From assembly GCF_000147715.2 (NCBI RefSeq), contig NC_017934.1, forward strand, positions 1,364,001 through 1,428,000: a stretch of 64,000 bases of DNA, in the 5' to 3' direction. Source of the DNA: Mesotoga prima MesG1.Ag.4.2. GTDB taxonomy: Bacteria > Thermotogota > Thermotogae > Petrotogales > Kosmotogaceae. Shown here piece after piece: positions 16,216 to 24,517 of the stretch (its first letter is position 1; each line of letters opens with the position of its first letter). Both the position numbers and the translations under genes were made by a program. The notes under the pieces were generated by a model. The model saw nothing but the letters and a program-made list of their open reading frames with translations, made no database searches and was not told the origin of the DNA.

Positions 16216-16920
16216 TTAGAATGTCAGCAAATAACTCCTCTGGCTTATCGCTTCTACTCTAGCTCTGTCGCTCATAGCATTTGCCATGAGATACATGTGC
16301 GATAAAACAACACCGAGATCGATCGCTATAACCTCTTCATAGATCAGAGGAATCTTCTTCCAGCCGTGAATTGCTATCTCGTTTTCTCCCAAAACCTCAA
16401 ACTTCCAGGGTTGTCTGTTGAACGATGAGGGTGCCATTCTTCCCGCATCGATAATGTCTTTCATTTTTTCGTCTATGTAATCTTCCTTGCCATATACAAC
16501 TTCTTTGAGGGGCTTCCTGTTAGCCTCCCTGTAAAGAAAACGGGAAGCTCTCTCGACGATGTCTCCACTACCATCCGCAGCAAAGCCAACAACAATCATA
16601 GATAGATAATTTGGCAGTCGTGCCCAGCTAGTCGAGAATCCCTTCAAAGTAAGGTTTAGAACGATCTGCTCGCCTTCGAATCCATACTTCACAAGACTTG
16701 GTGTAGAAAAGTCACTCATTTTCGCAAGCACAATTCCCGATCCGGAAGGAAATTCTGGAGAGAAGTACCAATGCAAAACACTTTCGGAGTTAATCGGAAC
16801 AATATCTCTCAGAGCGTCATTGACTTCTTTCTTCTGTTCAGGAGACAACTGCCTTTCCTGAAACTTTCTCTGTGTTACCCTCAACCCGATTGCCTTCTTG
16901 ATCTCCTGTTTGCTTAACAT
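16216..16920 (-). CDS. TM1586-type nitroreductase
   Basis: 234-residue flavoprotein resembling the Thermotoga TM1586-like nitroreductase family: two tandem half-domains, the second with GRMAPSSFNRQPWKFEV and ending in the LGVVLSHMYLMANAM helix. It probably binds FMN as a single-chain pseudo-dimer. The start ATG follows GAGGTGGTTGA. An upstream promoter reads TTGAGT, 17 bases, TAGAAT. It is a single gene. The electron acceptor is unknown. Confidence 0.8.
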   Translation of the reverse strand: MLSKQEIKKAIGLRVTQRKFQERQLSPEQKKEVNDALRDIVPINSESVLHWYFSPEFPSGSGIVLAKMSDFSTPSLVKYGFEGEQIVLNLTLKGFSTSWARLPNYLSMIVVGFAADGSGDIVERASRFLYREANRKPLKEVVYGKEDYIDEKMKDIIDAGRMAPSSFNRQPWKFEVLGENEIAIHGWKKIPLIYEEVIAIDLGVVLSHMYLMANAMSDRARVEAISQRSYLLTF

Positions 16921-16940
16921 TCAACCACCTCTTCACTCCT

Positions 16941-16969
16941 ATTCTATATAATTTGACAATAAAACTCAA
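16941..16969 (-). promoter_or_regulatory. Promoter of nitroreductase gene
   Basis: Minus strand: TTGAGT (16969-16964), a 17-base spacer and TAGAAT (16946-16941), about 20 bases before the ATG at 16920. Confidence 0.55.
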
Positions 16970-16999
16970 GATTAATTGGCTCAGTAGACTAAACGTCTC

Positions 17000-17032
17000 A
17001 AAAAGAAAACGCCGAGAGCATGCCCTCGGCGT
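17000..17032 (-). terminator. Intrinsic terminator after flavodoxin gene
   Basis: ACGCCGAG and CTCGGCGT form an 8-bp stem; on the minus strand it is followed by TTTCTTTTT. It lies 28 bases past the flavodoxin stop. Confidence 0.8.
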
Positions 17033-17059
17033 TTCGGTAAATCAAATCTATGGTGGAAA

Positions 17060-17596
17060 CTAGAGACTCTCCTTAACCTCTCTCACCCATTCCTTCGCAG
17101 TCTCGATATACTCCTCTAATCTTGAAGAAGGAGATTCGAAGTCACTCTCCTGAACGACTTCATTCCCCTTCAAAGCCTTTTTCAGATTCTCGAGGGCGCC
17201 ACCTATCATTCCTTCATGCGTACAGAAGAGAGCGATCTTCTTTCCCTGGATTTTGTTCTCTTGAAGAAATGTATTGATCGGAGGTGCATATGTAAGAGCC
17301 CACACCGGACTCCCCAAGACTATGAAATCATACATGTTCGGATCGAAGCTATACGGCTCAAGTTCGGGACTGTTATTCATAGTCACCGACTCGCTTCCCC
17401 AGATATGCTCCTTATCTGGGTCATAGCCGGGCGTGGTCTCTATCTGTTCGGGATTCTCCACATGGTGATAATAGGTCCGAGTGAACTCCCCCGTGGGAAC
17501 CAGCCTCAGAAGGTCAGCACCTATTGAAGAGGCCATTGCCTCTGCAAGTGCTTTAGTGCTTTCATCGTATGAGAAATAAACAACAATAGACTTCAT
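17060..17596 (-). CDS. Flavodoxin-like protein
   Basis: 178-residue flavodoxin-fold protein. The FMN phosphate loop is FSYDESTKALAEAM (variant of SxTGxTxxxA), and later flavin loops are VLGSPVWALTYAPPINTF and ALFCTHEGMIGGAL. The extra insertion after residue 45 (YYHHVENPEQIETTPGYDPD) is typical of the family with YPxxYxxx-type inserts. The start is the ATG at 17596 because GGGAGGT lies 7 bases upstream; an in-frame ATG at 17614 is on the far side of that site. It is a soluble electron carrier, possibly serving the adjacent nitroreductase, but it has its own terminator and so is likely monocistronic. Confidence 0.9.
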   Translation of the reverse strand: MKSIVVYFSYDESTKALAEAMASSIGADLLRLVPTGEFTRTYYHHVENPEQIETTPGYDPDKEHIWGSESVTMNNSPELEPYSFDPNMYDFIVLGSPVWALTYAPPINTFLQENKIQGKKIALFCTHEGMIGGALENLKKALKGNEVVQESDFESPSSRLEEYIETAKEWVREVKESL

Positions 17597-18335
17597 ACTA
17601 TTACCTCCCTTCATTGCTATTATAGCTTGTCTTAGAAGCGAAATGAACGTATCTCTACAAAGGAACCGCTATTCTTTGCCAGAACAAATGAAACAAAGAA
17701 GGATTTCTGAAGAGCCTGCGCCGATTGATCATTCAGGTGTTGGTCTCCTTGAATCAGTGACTCGGGGAAGTTGGGTTTTGACGACCGTTCCGAGTACTTT
17801 TAGTAGAAGCGCTAAATCACAAGTAATCAACAGCAACTTTATGTTCTTCAGCTCTCAAAGGCACCTTTCAAAAAGTAGAGATAACTTTCCTTATGCGCTT
17901 CACTTTGATTGCATAATCGCTTGCCTTGTTAGTTCTTTCACCTGTGTCCATAAAAATAGATCGAGCTTGCGCGATACGAAGTATCCTTTAGTAATATCAT
18001 TATTTAGTAGAGGCGGGTTTTCCGCTTTTGGATAATCCGCTCGCGGCTTTCCCGCTTACGGAAAATCGGTTTGCGGATTAACGCGGCTTCGACAGAGCGT
18101 CTTGTCAATTTCTTATTTGACTAGTTCCGATTTGCTTTTTTGCCGAAATTTGAGCCCTCTGAAGACATGAACAAAGTAATTCAAGTACCCACTGACTTCA
18201 GTCATAAAAACGGAGAACAACCCACTTAGGCACGAACAACCTGAATGAAAACAGCCGATGGTAGAAACCTCATTCCGTTTTTTGTTACGCTTAAAAAATC
18301 GAAGATGCGGAGAGCATATGATGCTAGAAAGCGAC
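17597..18335. other. Intergenic region without supported gene
   Basis: A 130-codon plus-strand ORF from 17643 has no ribosome binding site and no recognisable composition, so I do not call it. A TATAAT (17624-17619, minus strand) just before the flavodoxin leader may be its -10 box. The hairpin-rich block at 18013-18087 is the only distinct structure. Confidence 0.5.
18013..18087. repeat. GCGG/CCGC hairpin cluster
   Basis: Short hairpins follow each other: GCGG-GTTTT-CCGC, GGAT-A-ATCC, GCGG-CTTTC-CCGC, then TTTGCGGATTAACGCGGC. The style (short perfect stems separated by similar spacers) resembles the array at 11454-11612, though the sequence differs. Confidence 0.45.
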
Positions 18336-18878
18336 TCAGTACGTAGTTCCAATAAGCCTCTCAAACCATTCACGGCTTATTACTCTGTAATGTGGATGAT
18401 AGCTTCTCTTATACGAAGCACTGTGATGCACCAGTTTTCCGCCTTCAACCGCTTCCTTAACAACCATTGAAGACTCAGGAGTGAAAATCTCCTCAGGAAT
18501 TGAGTCTCTGAGTACGCTTTCTATCCTGTACCACGCTTCCTTCCATTCATCATGTGATAGGGTGGCCCCTAATCTACTGCTGGCAACCAGTGCCCGGAAG
18601 AGATCATCGATAAGTACCTGCCGGTTCTTAACAATAACAAGATTGATCCTGAAGAAGTTCTCCATATAGCTTACATCCTGCCATAGAACCTGATCGAACT
18701 CATCGCAGTCGATCTCTTCGGCAAGAAATCTAAGGGCGACCGCTTGATCCTCCATTATGTGACTAGGACCAAAAGTCCCCTGATAGAAGAGCTTGTACAG
18801 ATCTACAAGCTGTGCCGCAGGGTGCAAATCGAGTTCATGTGAAGCGAGTTCCACTATCCTGTATTCTCTTGTGAACAT
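18336..18878 (-). CDS. Protein of unknown function, 180 residues
   Basis: Soluble 180-residue protein with no signal peptide. The block LHPAAQLVDLYKLFYQGTFGPSHIMED near residue 20 resembles a motif (VYKLLYQAVFGPxH) that I recall from uncharacterised bacterial proteins, but I know no function. The start is ATG 18878, with GAGGGGG 6 bases upstream; the in-frame TTG at 18902 lies inside the promoter. The conserved His and acidic residues could form a metal site, which is only a guess. Single gene with its own promoter. Confidence 0.7.
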   Translation of the reverse strand: MFTREYRIVELASHELDLHPAAQLVDLYKLFYQGTFGPSHIMEDQAVALRFLAEEIDCDEFDQVLWQDVSYMENFFRINLVIVKNRQVLIDDLFRALVASSRLGATLSHDEWKEAWYRIESVLRDSIPEEIFTPESSMVVKEAVEGGKLVHHSASYKRSYHPHYRVISREWFERLIGTTY

Positions 18879-18901
18879 ACTATCCCCCTCTTTGATTAAC
18901 A

Positions 18902-18929
18902 ATTATACTGCTACAGGGGCTCGATTCAA
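18902..18929 (-). promoter_or_regulatory. Promoter of 180-aa unknown gene
   Basis: Minus strand: TTGAAT (18929-18924), a 16-base spacer and consensus TATAAT (18907-18902), 24 bases before the ATG. Confidence 0.55.
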
Positions 18930-19090
18930 AAGCCGATCGACTGCCTATTGTGGCAAAGGGCAGTATTCCGGGGCTTTCTTACTCACAGCATGATCATATT
19001 TACTTTATCAGAACAGTAGTTTAGCAAGAAATGACTTCCCGCAACTCAACACGCTTTTTTTGATTGGGAACTTTCCATAGTTGTCTAATA

Positions 19091-19122
19091 GAAAGAAAAA
19101 GCCCCCGCACGTCGCGAGGGCT
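19091..19122 (-). terminator. Intrinsic terminator of pilin cluster
   Basis: AGCCCTCGC-GACGT-GCGGGGGCT (9-bp stem with one mismatch on the minus strand) followed by TTTTCTTTC. It lies about 110 bases past the end of the PilX-like gene. Confidence 0.75.
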
Positions 19123-19229
19123 CCCTGGGGGTTAACTGTGGCCTAAAGTACAGAAGCTAAGAAGAGAATCTCTTCTTCCCCAGACCGAAAACTAAAGATT
19201 GACTGTTATTTCAATATTTACCAGCTCTC

Positions 19230-20924
19230 CTACCAACTACGAATACCAACTACAGAAAAGCCTTTTGAGACAGACGAGCTCCCTGCACCTTCAGAACGTG
19301 AAATCGCAATGAATCTCTTCAGAAAGTCGCTTAGATCTTCACTCGAGAAGGATTCTCCGACTAGACTCCCATAAACCCAAAACTCAGAACCTTTTGAATC
19401 AATCTCGCTTTCAACTACTAAACCTATGCTACCACCAGTCAGAGGAAACAGAGGATCATCATAATCATCAAAAGGATTGTCATCATTAACATTGCCAAAG
19501 GCCTTAAAATCCCCATGCATTACACCCACGCCATGGGAAGACGTCGTCTCTTTGAAGAAGTTAATATCTCCCCCAATTGAGACCAATTCCAAAGATATCC
19601 CTTCTATTAAACTAGACTCGGCAATAAGAGTACTGTTTACTTCACTCACATTTACTTCAGTCTGACCCAAAGGCTTATTAGAGACATCAGTTTGAGCATT
19701 TATAGAATTACCGTTGTTGAAAAGACTCTTAAGCGGTTCATACACAAGGCTTTTCGTCACATCAATGTCGCCAACCACAGTGATCGAATACTCTCCGTTT
19801 ATAAGATCCATTTTCTTTGCATCACCATCTCCAACCAGAATGTCTGAGTCAAAACGAACAAACAACTTATGATCTCTGCCAGTTATTCTCCTGCTTGTCT
19901 TAACTTCGATCTTTTTGTTCTTCACCTCCAACGTTGATAACACAAGGTCTCCATCTTCTTCGAACTCCACTCTAATCTTGTGAACACTTTCTATTGAGGG
20001 ATCAATTCTAACAACAAGAAGGGTTTCATCATCCAAAGGCAGAGCATTCGAGTCGAGGACCAAAGGAAGAACTCTATCGTCACTTGACAAATTGATTTCC
20101 ACGGTAGTGCTAGGGAGGCTATCAATATGTTCGTTCTTAAGACCTTCGAAGTAATCCGCGACCGGTGTAGAAGGCTTCGTAAAATCAAAGCCTTCGAAAG
20201 CTGGTATGACCTCCGAAGCCGAAACTGTTCCCAAAAAGATCTTCCTTGGATCGCTGAGATCTGCAATAGTAATCGTGTCAAAAATTATTACATCACCAAA
20301 TACCACATCTCCCCAAAGCGTTGTATCGTCCCCCGACCTATATTGGTTTAGCACTCTTTCGAACGAGCCTAATTCAAGCGCTGGATTCTCCAGTTTGTAC
20401 TGCCTGATAAATAGTCCATAAGAATAGCGCCTGGCAGTATTCTCAGTGCCGGTCCAAGAGATAAGCGAATAAGTGTCTTTGTCGTGCCTGTAAATAACAG
20501 CTCCTTTATCCTGCGTATCAAAAACACTCGGATCCGTGTTCAAATGTGAGACAAAATCCGCCTCGTTTGATAGATTCCAGTACTCGATATCGTCACTATC
20601 CAGAGTTCTGAGCACTGTAGCCCAATATGTACCTTCCATTCCGCCTCTTGTTGAAGCAAATTCGAGGAATTCATCGAAGTCCTCCCAGTCGTTACCAGAA
20701 GTGAAAGTGACAGATTCTTCCAAACTGTCCACAAGATATGCAGCGGCGATCTCAATTATGTTCCTTGTGCTTAGCTGTATCTCCGAAACTCTCTCATATG
20801 AGTTCAGTCTACTTCCCAATCTTCCAATCTGAGAGCCAAAAGCAATTAGCATAATGGACGTGAACCCAAGCATCATCAGCGTAAAAGGCAGAACAAAACC
20901 CTTACGGTTCGTATTTGCTAACAT
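19230..20924 (-). CDS. PilX-like minor pilin / pilus assembly protein
   Basis: About 564 residues. The N-terminus has a short positive leader and prepilin-like core (NRKG followed by FVLPFTLMMLGFTSIMLIAFGS), lacking the usual Glu5, as in PilX/GspK-like minor pilins. The remainder is a long beta-rich extracellular region with no cysteine-rich or adhesin motif I recognise. The start is uncertain: ATG 20924 gives a 9-residue leader with GGTGATG upstream; an ATG at 20933 is also possible. It overlaps the end of the preceding prepilin gene. It is the third gene of a minor-pilin cluster and is probably exported and assembled with those pilins. Assembly ATPase and prepilin peptidase are not in the window. 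Confidence 0.7.
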   Translation of the reverse strand: MLANTNRKGFVLPFTLMMLGFTSIMLIAFGSQIGRLGSRLNSYERVSEIQLSTRNIIEIAAAYLVDSLEESVTFTSGNDWEDFDEFLEFASTRGGMEGTYWATVLRTLDSDDIEYWNLSNEADFVSHLNTDPSVFDTQDKGAVIYRHDKDTYSLISWTGTENTARRYSYGLFIRQYKLENPALELGSFERVLNQYRSGDDTTLWGDVVFGDVIIFDTITIADLSDPRKIFLGTVSASEVIPAFEGFDFTKPSTPVADYFEGLKNEHIDSLPSTTVEINLSSDDRVLPLVLDSNALPLDDETLLVVRIDPSIESVHKIRVEFEEDGDLVLSTLEVKNKKIEVKTSRRITGRDHKLFVRFDSDILVGDGDAKKMDLINGEYSITVVGDIDVTKSLVYEPLKSLFNNGNSINAQTDVSNKPLGQTEVNVSEVNSTLIAESSLIEGISLELVSIGGDINFFKETTSSHGVGVMHGDFKAFGNVNDDNPFDDYDDPLFPLTGGSIGLVVESEIDSKGSEFWVYGSLVGESFSSEDLSDFLKRFIAISRSEGAGSSSVSKGFSVVGIRSW

Positions 20925-21264
20925 ATAACTCATCACCACCCGAGGAGTTAACTATACCAAATTCAATTCGATAAACTACTAAATCGCTGAGTTCTTGTGA
21001 TTCAGTTCTCGAAAACAGCTTGATTTCATACTCACTGTACTCAGCATCTTCAAGCGCTTTGTCCAAGTCATTCTGAGTAACTGGATCGTTTTTATGTTCA
21101 ACAAACTCTGCTAGCAGACGCCTGATATTTTCCTTAGCTACAGCCGTTTGAGTGGCATTTGAAAGTCTATTGTATGCAACCAATAATGACATCGAGACTA
21201 TCAAGAATACCGCAACCACCGCTAACGCAACAACGAGTTCCAGAAGAGAATAACCCTCTCTAAT
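20902..21264 (-). CDS. Prepilin-type protein with apparent ATT start
   Basis: 120-residue minor pilin. The frame contains a perfect prepilin signal, REG then YSLLELVVALAVVAVFLIVSMS with Glu5, but no ATG, GTG or TTG precedes it: after an in-frame TGA the codons run GGT TTT ATT AGA GAG. The ATT at 21264 would give MREG and has GGTGAGG about 4 bases upstream; it overlaps the stop of the preceding pilin gene as ATTAG. The first standard start (a GTG at 21219) lies inside the membrane helix and would destroy the signal. The C-terminal domain is short and acidic. It presumably forms part of a type IV pilus or pseudopilus tip with its neighbours. Confidence 0.75.
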   Translation of the reverse strand: MREGYSLLELVVALAVVAVFLIVSMSLLVAYNRLSNATQTAVAKENIRRLLAEFVEHKNDPVTQNDLDKALEDAEYSEYEIKLFSRTESQELSDLVVYRIEFGIVNSSGGDELYVSKYEP

Positions 21265-21805
21265 AAAACCTCACCGCCCCTTTAACATTCTTTATCACTA
21301 CCGGCATATCCTCCGAGTATGTAGAAAAAGTAGCATCATATGTAAGAAAAACACTTTCATACTTGAACCTACAGTCAAGGACGCCTTTTGCAAGGACGTC
21401 TGTGGAGACTACGTTGTTCTGATCATGGAAAGAATACACAACTTCGTTCCTAACTTGATCAAACGTAACTGTTGCGGGAGTTTGTTCATAAATCTCATTC
21501 TTTCTTGCATAGGGTACACTGGTCAGCATACCAATTGTTGTATTCTCAACTTCTATGTCCCCAAGACCTGTCCAACTACGGGTCACAATTTGCTTTAGAG
21601 AAAGTTGAAATCTTGAGATCTCCTCATTAACTTCCATATTAGCGTTAATCTTCCTTATTTCTCTAGCTGCAACATTGCCAACAATGAGAACTACAGAAAC
21701 AACTATGAACGATAATGCCATAACTACTAGCATCTCCGTCATCGTAAGACCTCTACTTCTTGCTTCTGAGTTCCGGATCAAATCAGTCCTCCAAATATAC
21801 TTCAT
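21260..21805 (-). CDS. Prepilin-type minor pilin
   Basis: 181 residues with a type IV prepilin N-terminus: a leader ending SRG, then LTMTEMLVVMALSFIVVSVVLIVG with Glu5. This resembles PilW/GspJ-like minor pilins in length. The start is ATG 21805, with AAGGA 6 bases upstream; this gives a longer leader (MKYIWRTDLIRNSEARSRG) than usual. The ORF stays open to 21907 and the extra part is hydrophobic (ITALAIALILVLSS) but has no binding site. First gene of the cluster; no promoter is obvious. Confidence 0.75.
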   Translation of the reverse strand: MKYIWRTDLIRNSEARSRGLTMTEMLVVMALSFIVVSVVLIVGNVAAREIRKINANMEVNEEISRFQLSLKQIVTRSWTGLGDIEVENTTIGMLTSVPYARKNEIYEQTPATVTFDQVRNEVVYSFHDQNNVVSTDVLAKGVLDCRFKYESVFLTYDATFSTYSEDMPVVIKNVKGAVRFY

Positions 21806-22796
21806 TAAAATCCTTTTTGGGTCGTAATTCACCAACTTACGACTTGCTTCATTGCTGCTTAACACGAGAATTAGGGCGATGGCAAGAGCCGTAATTGGTA
21901 AGTCCAAACAAGTTTCGGAATCAATTAATCAAATCCATAAAACACTATAATTCTCTCTGCCAAATCACTATTTAGCTGAAACGATTTTATCACACTACTA
22001 TGAACAACAGCTCTAGAAAAGAGTACCTAGGTCAAGCCGCTCGCGTTCTCGGATCAATGCAACAAAGAGCCCTAACCTTTTCTAGCAACAATGTTCCAGT
22101 AGTGATGAAGCAACTGCATGTCACCTGTTCTCATTGCGAACACTTTGTCTTTTCTAGCTTCGCAAAACACGTGTCCGCTTTTCAATAAGCATCCCGGATT
22201 CTTTTCCTACTTCAAGCTCTTTTGAGCAAATGCAATTGATTTCACTTTCGTCTGTTTTTTGGCCATCGAGTTTTTCTTAATTGTACACTCCACAAATTCA
22301 AGATATAGTATCGATTCAGCTCGATAGGACTCAAAAATCAGACGTAGAAACATTTCATGGGCTGATGGAGAAAACCAGGGTCTTCGTGTTTTTCAAAGAA
22401 CTTCACAGGATCTGATCGACCTTGCTGTAAATTGCGAACACACTTGTGTTTTGCCTCGCTGATCGCGATCATAGTTAAATACTGCAATTATCGGATATGC
22501 AAATTTTGTGTCAGTTTAGTTTCTTCATGTAAAAGGTTCGATTTTTCCTTGCATTTTCCGTTCTATCTGGGGTATCATTATTTATTCCCAATTTCATTGC
22601 GAGGGAGCTGACAATCGAATCGATTAGACGGTTTCTGAGGATAAGATATCACTGGAAAACCTCCTAGAACAGAGTTGAGAACGCCCGAAAGACCTCCTTA
22701 TTTCTAATCAGTTCCCTCGTGTTTCCTTATTTGCCCATCTTCTTCTCCAATTTGCATGCACTCAGATTTTTTGTCGCCTTTTATATTCACGTCCCT
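21806..22796. other. Gene-poor intergenic stretch
   Basis: AT-rich, with no ORF carrying a plausible ribosome binding site on either strand. Two imperfect copies of ATTGCGAACAC...TTTTC/G...CTTCGC/CCTCGC lie at about 22133-22165 and 22431-22460. Nothing else is recognised. Confidence 0.5.
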
Positions 22797-23060
22797 GGTG
22801 GCGGGTGCGGGCTCAAAAGAGCAAGACAAACCAGTTGACCGCTGAGCGGTTCTCTGTTCGCCGTTAAAGAGAGAGAAAGATCTATTCATCGTTCAGAGCC
22901 GAGGATCAGTTCTTCGTTCTTGGTCAAGGTTAAAAACCAGAGATGCTGAAACAAGTTCAGACGAATTATTACGCATTCAGAATCAGCAAACGCTGTCATG
23001 TCCGTCTCGCCTTCTCACATGCCTCTTACTTAGTCATCCCGAACTTGTTTCGGGATCGGG
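22797..23060. repeat. Diverged modular non-coding repeat copy
   Basis: Diverged copy of the repeat seen at 3.6, 10.3 and 10.7 kb: G-rich block, GACCGCTGAGCGGTTCTCTG (22838-22857), GCTGAAACAAGTTCAGACG (22944-22962), an ATCAGCAAACGCTGTC stretch and the palindrome TCATCCCGAAC-TTGTTTCGGGATC at 23034-23057. Module order is conserved. Confidence 0.6.
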
Positions 23061-23320
23061 TTCTAAGAACGAACAATCTGGACGCGTAGCATCGGAACGA
23101 AGAACCGTTCTTCTCGGAGGGCGGGTCCTTGCTCTTGGAAGGACCAAGGACAGCTTTTAGAACTGAAAAACGACACATCCTCTTGCGAATCTGCACCTCT
23201 CAATGTGACGCCATATCTCTCGTTTTGGCGCCTTTCGAGCTTTCTACATGTTACAATTTTAAATGTGATAAAATAGTTACGAAGTATGGAAAACACATCA
23301 AATTACGAGGAGGAATGTAT

Positions 23321-23653
23321 ATGAGCAGTTATCATGAATCGGTTGATCAGCTAAGCGAAAAGGCAAAGGACATTTCCAGAGCTCTCAACAGCCTTAAGGA
23401 AGAGATCGAGGCCGTAGACTGGTACAACCAGAGAGTGGATGTAACTGAGGATGCCGAACTGAAGGCTGTAATGGCGCATAACAGGGACGAGGAGATAGAG
23501 CATGCCTGCATGACTCTCGAATGGCTCCGTAGAAATATGGACGGTTGGGATGACGAGCTTAAAACATATCTGTTCACGAAGGCACCAATCACCGAAGTTG
23601 AGGAAGCCGGATCGGGTTCCGAAAACAGCGGTCTGAACATCGGAAAGATGTAA
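23321..23653 (+). CDS. Encapsulated ferritin (EncFtn)
   Basis: 110-residue ferritin-like protein that oxidises Fe(II) inside an encapsulin shell. It matches the EncFtn pattern: EEIEAVDWYNQRVD with Glu30, then HNRDEEIEHACMTLEWLRRN with Glu58 and His61, forming the di-iron site at the dimer interface. The C-terminal tail ENSGLNIGKM is a cargo-loading peptide of the type that docks in the encapsulin interior. The start is ATG 23321: AGGAGG is 7 bases upstream, while an ATG four bases past AGGAG is too close. It is followed after 15 bases by the encapsulin gene, forming a two-gene iron-storage operon. Confidence 0.95.
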   Translation: MSSYHESVDQLSEKAKDISRALNSLKEEIEAVDWYNQRVDVTEDAELKAVMAHNRDEEIEHACMTLEWLRRNMDGWDDELKTYLFTKAPITEVEEAGSGSENSGLNIGKM

Positions 23654-23668
23654 TAGGGAGGGATTAGA

Positions 23669-24460
23669 ATGGATCTTTTCAAAAGACAACTAGCCCCATT
23701 GACGAGCGAGGCGTGGGAAGAAATAAATGAAAGAGCTAAGCAGGTTCTTAAGAGCTATCTCTCCGCAAGAAAAGTGGTTAGTGTGGTTGGTCCAAAGGGA
23801 TGGGAGTATTCTTTCGTTCCGGAAGGAAGGGTCAAAATTCTCGAAAAAGAAGGAGAGGTCGGTGTAGGTCTTAGAAAGGCGAAGCCTCTTTTAGAGGTGA
23901 GAGTTCCCTTCAAGCTGGTCCGCTGGGAGATGGACGATATAGAGAGAGGCGCAAAGGATTCCGATCTGGGACCGCTTGAAGAAGCGGCAAAACAGATAGC
24001 GCTCTTCGAGGAAAATGTAATCTACAATGGCTATGAAAAGGCGACCGTCAAAGGAATCGTAGAGTCGGTCGAAAACAAACCGATTCCTCTGGGTTCAAAG
24101 CCGAACGAAATCATCGAATCACTTTCAAAGGCTGCTCAGGTTTTGAAGGACAATTTCGTGGATGGACCGTTCGCTCTCATCGTCAATCCCGAAACAATGG
24201 CGATTCTCAATTCTCATGTTTCCGGATACCCGCTTGTGAAGCGAATCGAGTCCTTCCTCGGCACGGATATTGTTGTAAGCAGAGTTGTGAAGGACGCACT
24301 GCTTCTTCCGAAGGATCATGAAGACCTTGAACTGGTTATCGGCGGAGACTTCGAAATAGGTTATCAGAGTCACACTGACAAAGAAGTCGAACTCTTCATA
24401 TCGGAATCATTCACCTTCAGGGTTCTCGATCCGGCGATCATTGTTAAGTTGACAGTCTAA
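23669..24460 (+). CDS. Encapsulin shell protein
   Basis: 263-residue HK97-fold protein that self-assembles into the nanocompartment. The sequence parallels the Thermotoga maritima shell protein along its length: LAPLTSEAWEEINERA, GPKGWEYSFVPEG, FKLVRWEMDDIERG, and the C-terminal FISESFTFRVLDPAIIVKLTV. Trp86 occupies the place of the flavin-stacking Trp reported in the T. maritima shell. The start has GGGAGGG at good spacing. It pairs with the upstream encapsulated ferritin, so the compartment is an iron store. Confidence 0.96.
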   Translation: MDLFKRQLAPLTSEAWEEINERAKQVLKSYLSARKVVSVVGPKGWEYSFVPEGRVKILEKEGEVGVGLRKAKPLLEVRVPFKLVRWEMDDIERGAKDSDLGPLEEAAKQIALFEENVIYNGYEKATVKGIVESVENKPIPLGSKPNEIIESLSKAAQVLKDNFVDGPFALIVNPETMAILNSHVSGYPLVKRIESFLGTDIVVSRVVKDALLLPKDHEDLELVIGGDFEIGYQSHTDKEVELFISESFTFRVLDPAIIVKLTV

Positions 24461-24481
24461 ATAAGTTCTGCATAAAAGGAA

Positions 24482-24505
24482 AACCGGGAGCAGATGCTCC
24501 CGGTT
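24482..24505. terminator. Bidirectional terminator between encapsulin and ileS
   Basis: AACCGGGAGC-AGAT-GCTCCCGGTT, a perfect 10-bp stem. U-rich sequence follows on both strands (minus strand: TTTTCCTTTT), so it can end both convergent transcripts. Confidence 0.85.
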
Positions 24506-24517
24506 TCTCATATCGCA

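Noticed and set aside
17643-18035. 130-codon plus-strand ORF in an intergenic gap
   Set aside because: No binding site and no protein-like pattern; it is followed by hairpin repeats. Chance open frame.
21806-21907. N-terminal extension of the first pilin (hydrophobic ITALAIALILVLSS stretch)
   Set aside because: ATG 21805 has AAGGA at proper spacing and the prepilin leader begins after it; the extension has no start signals.
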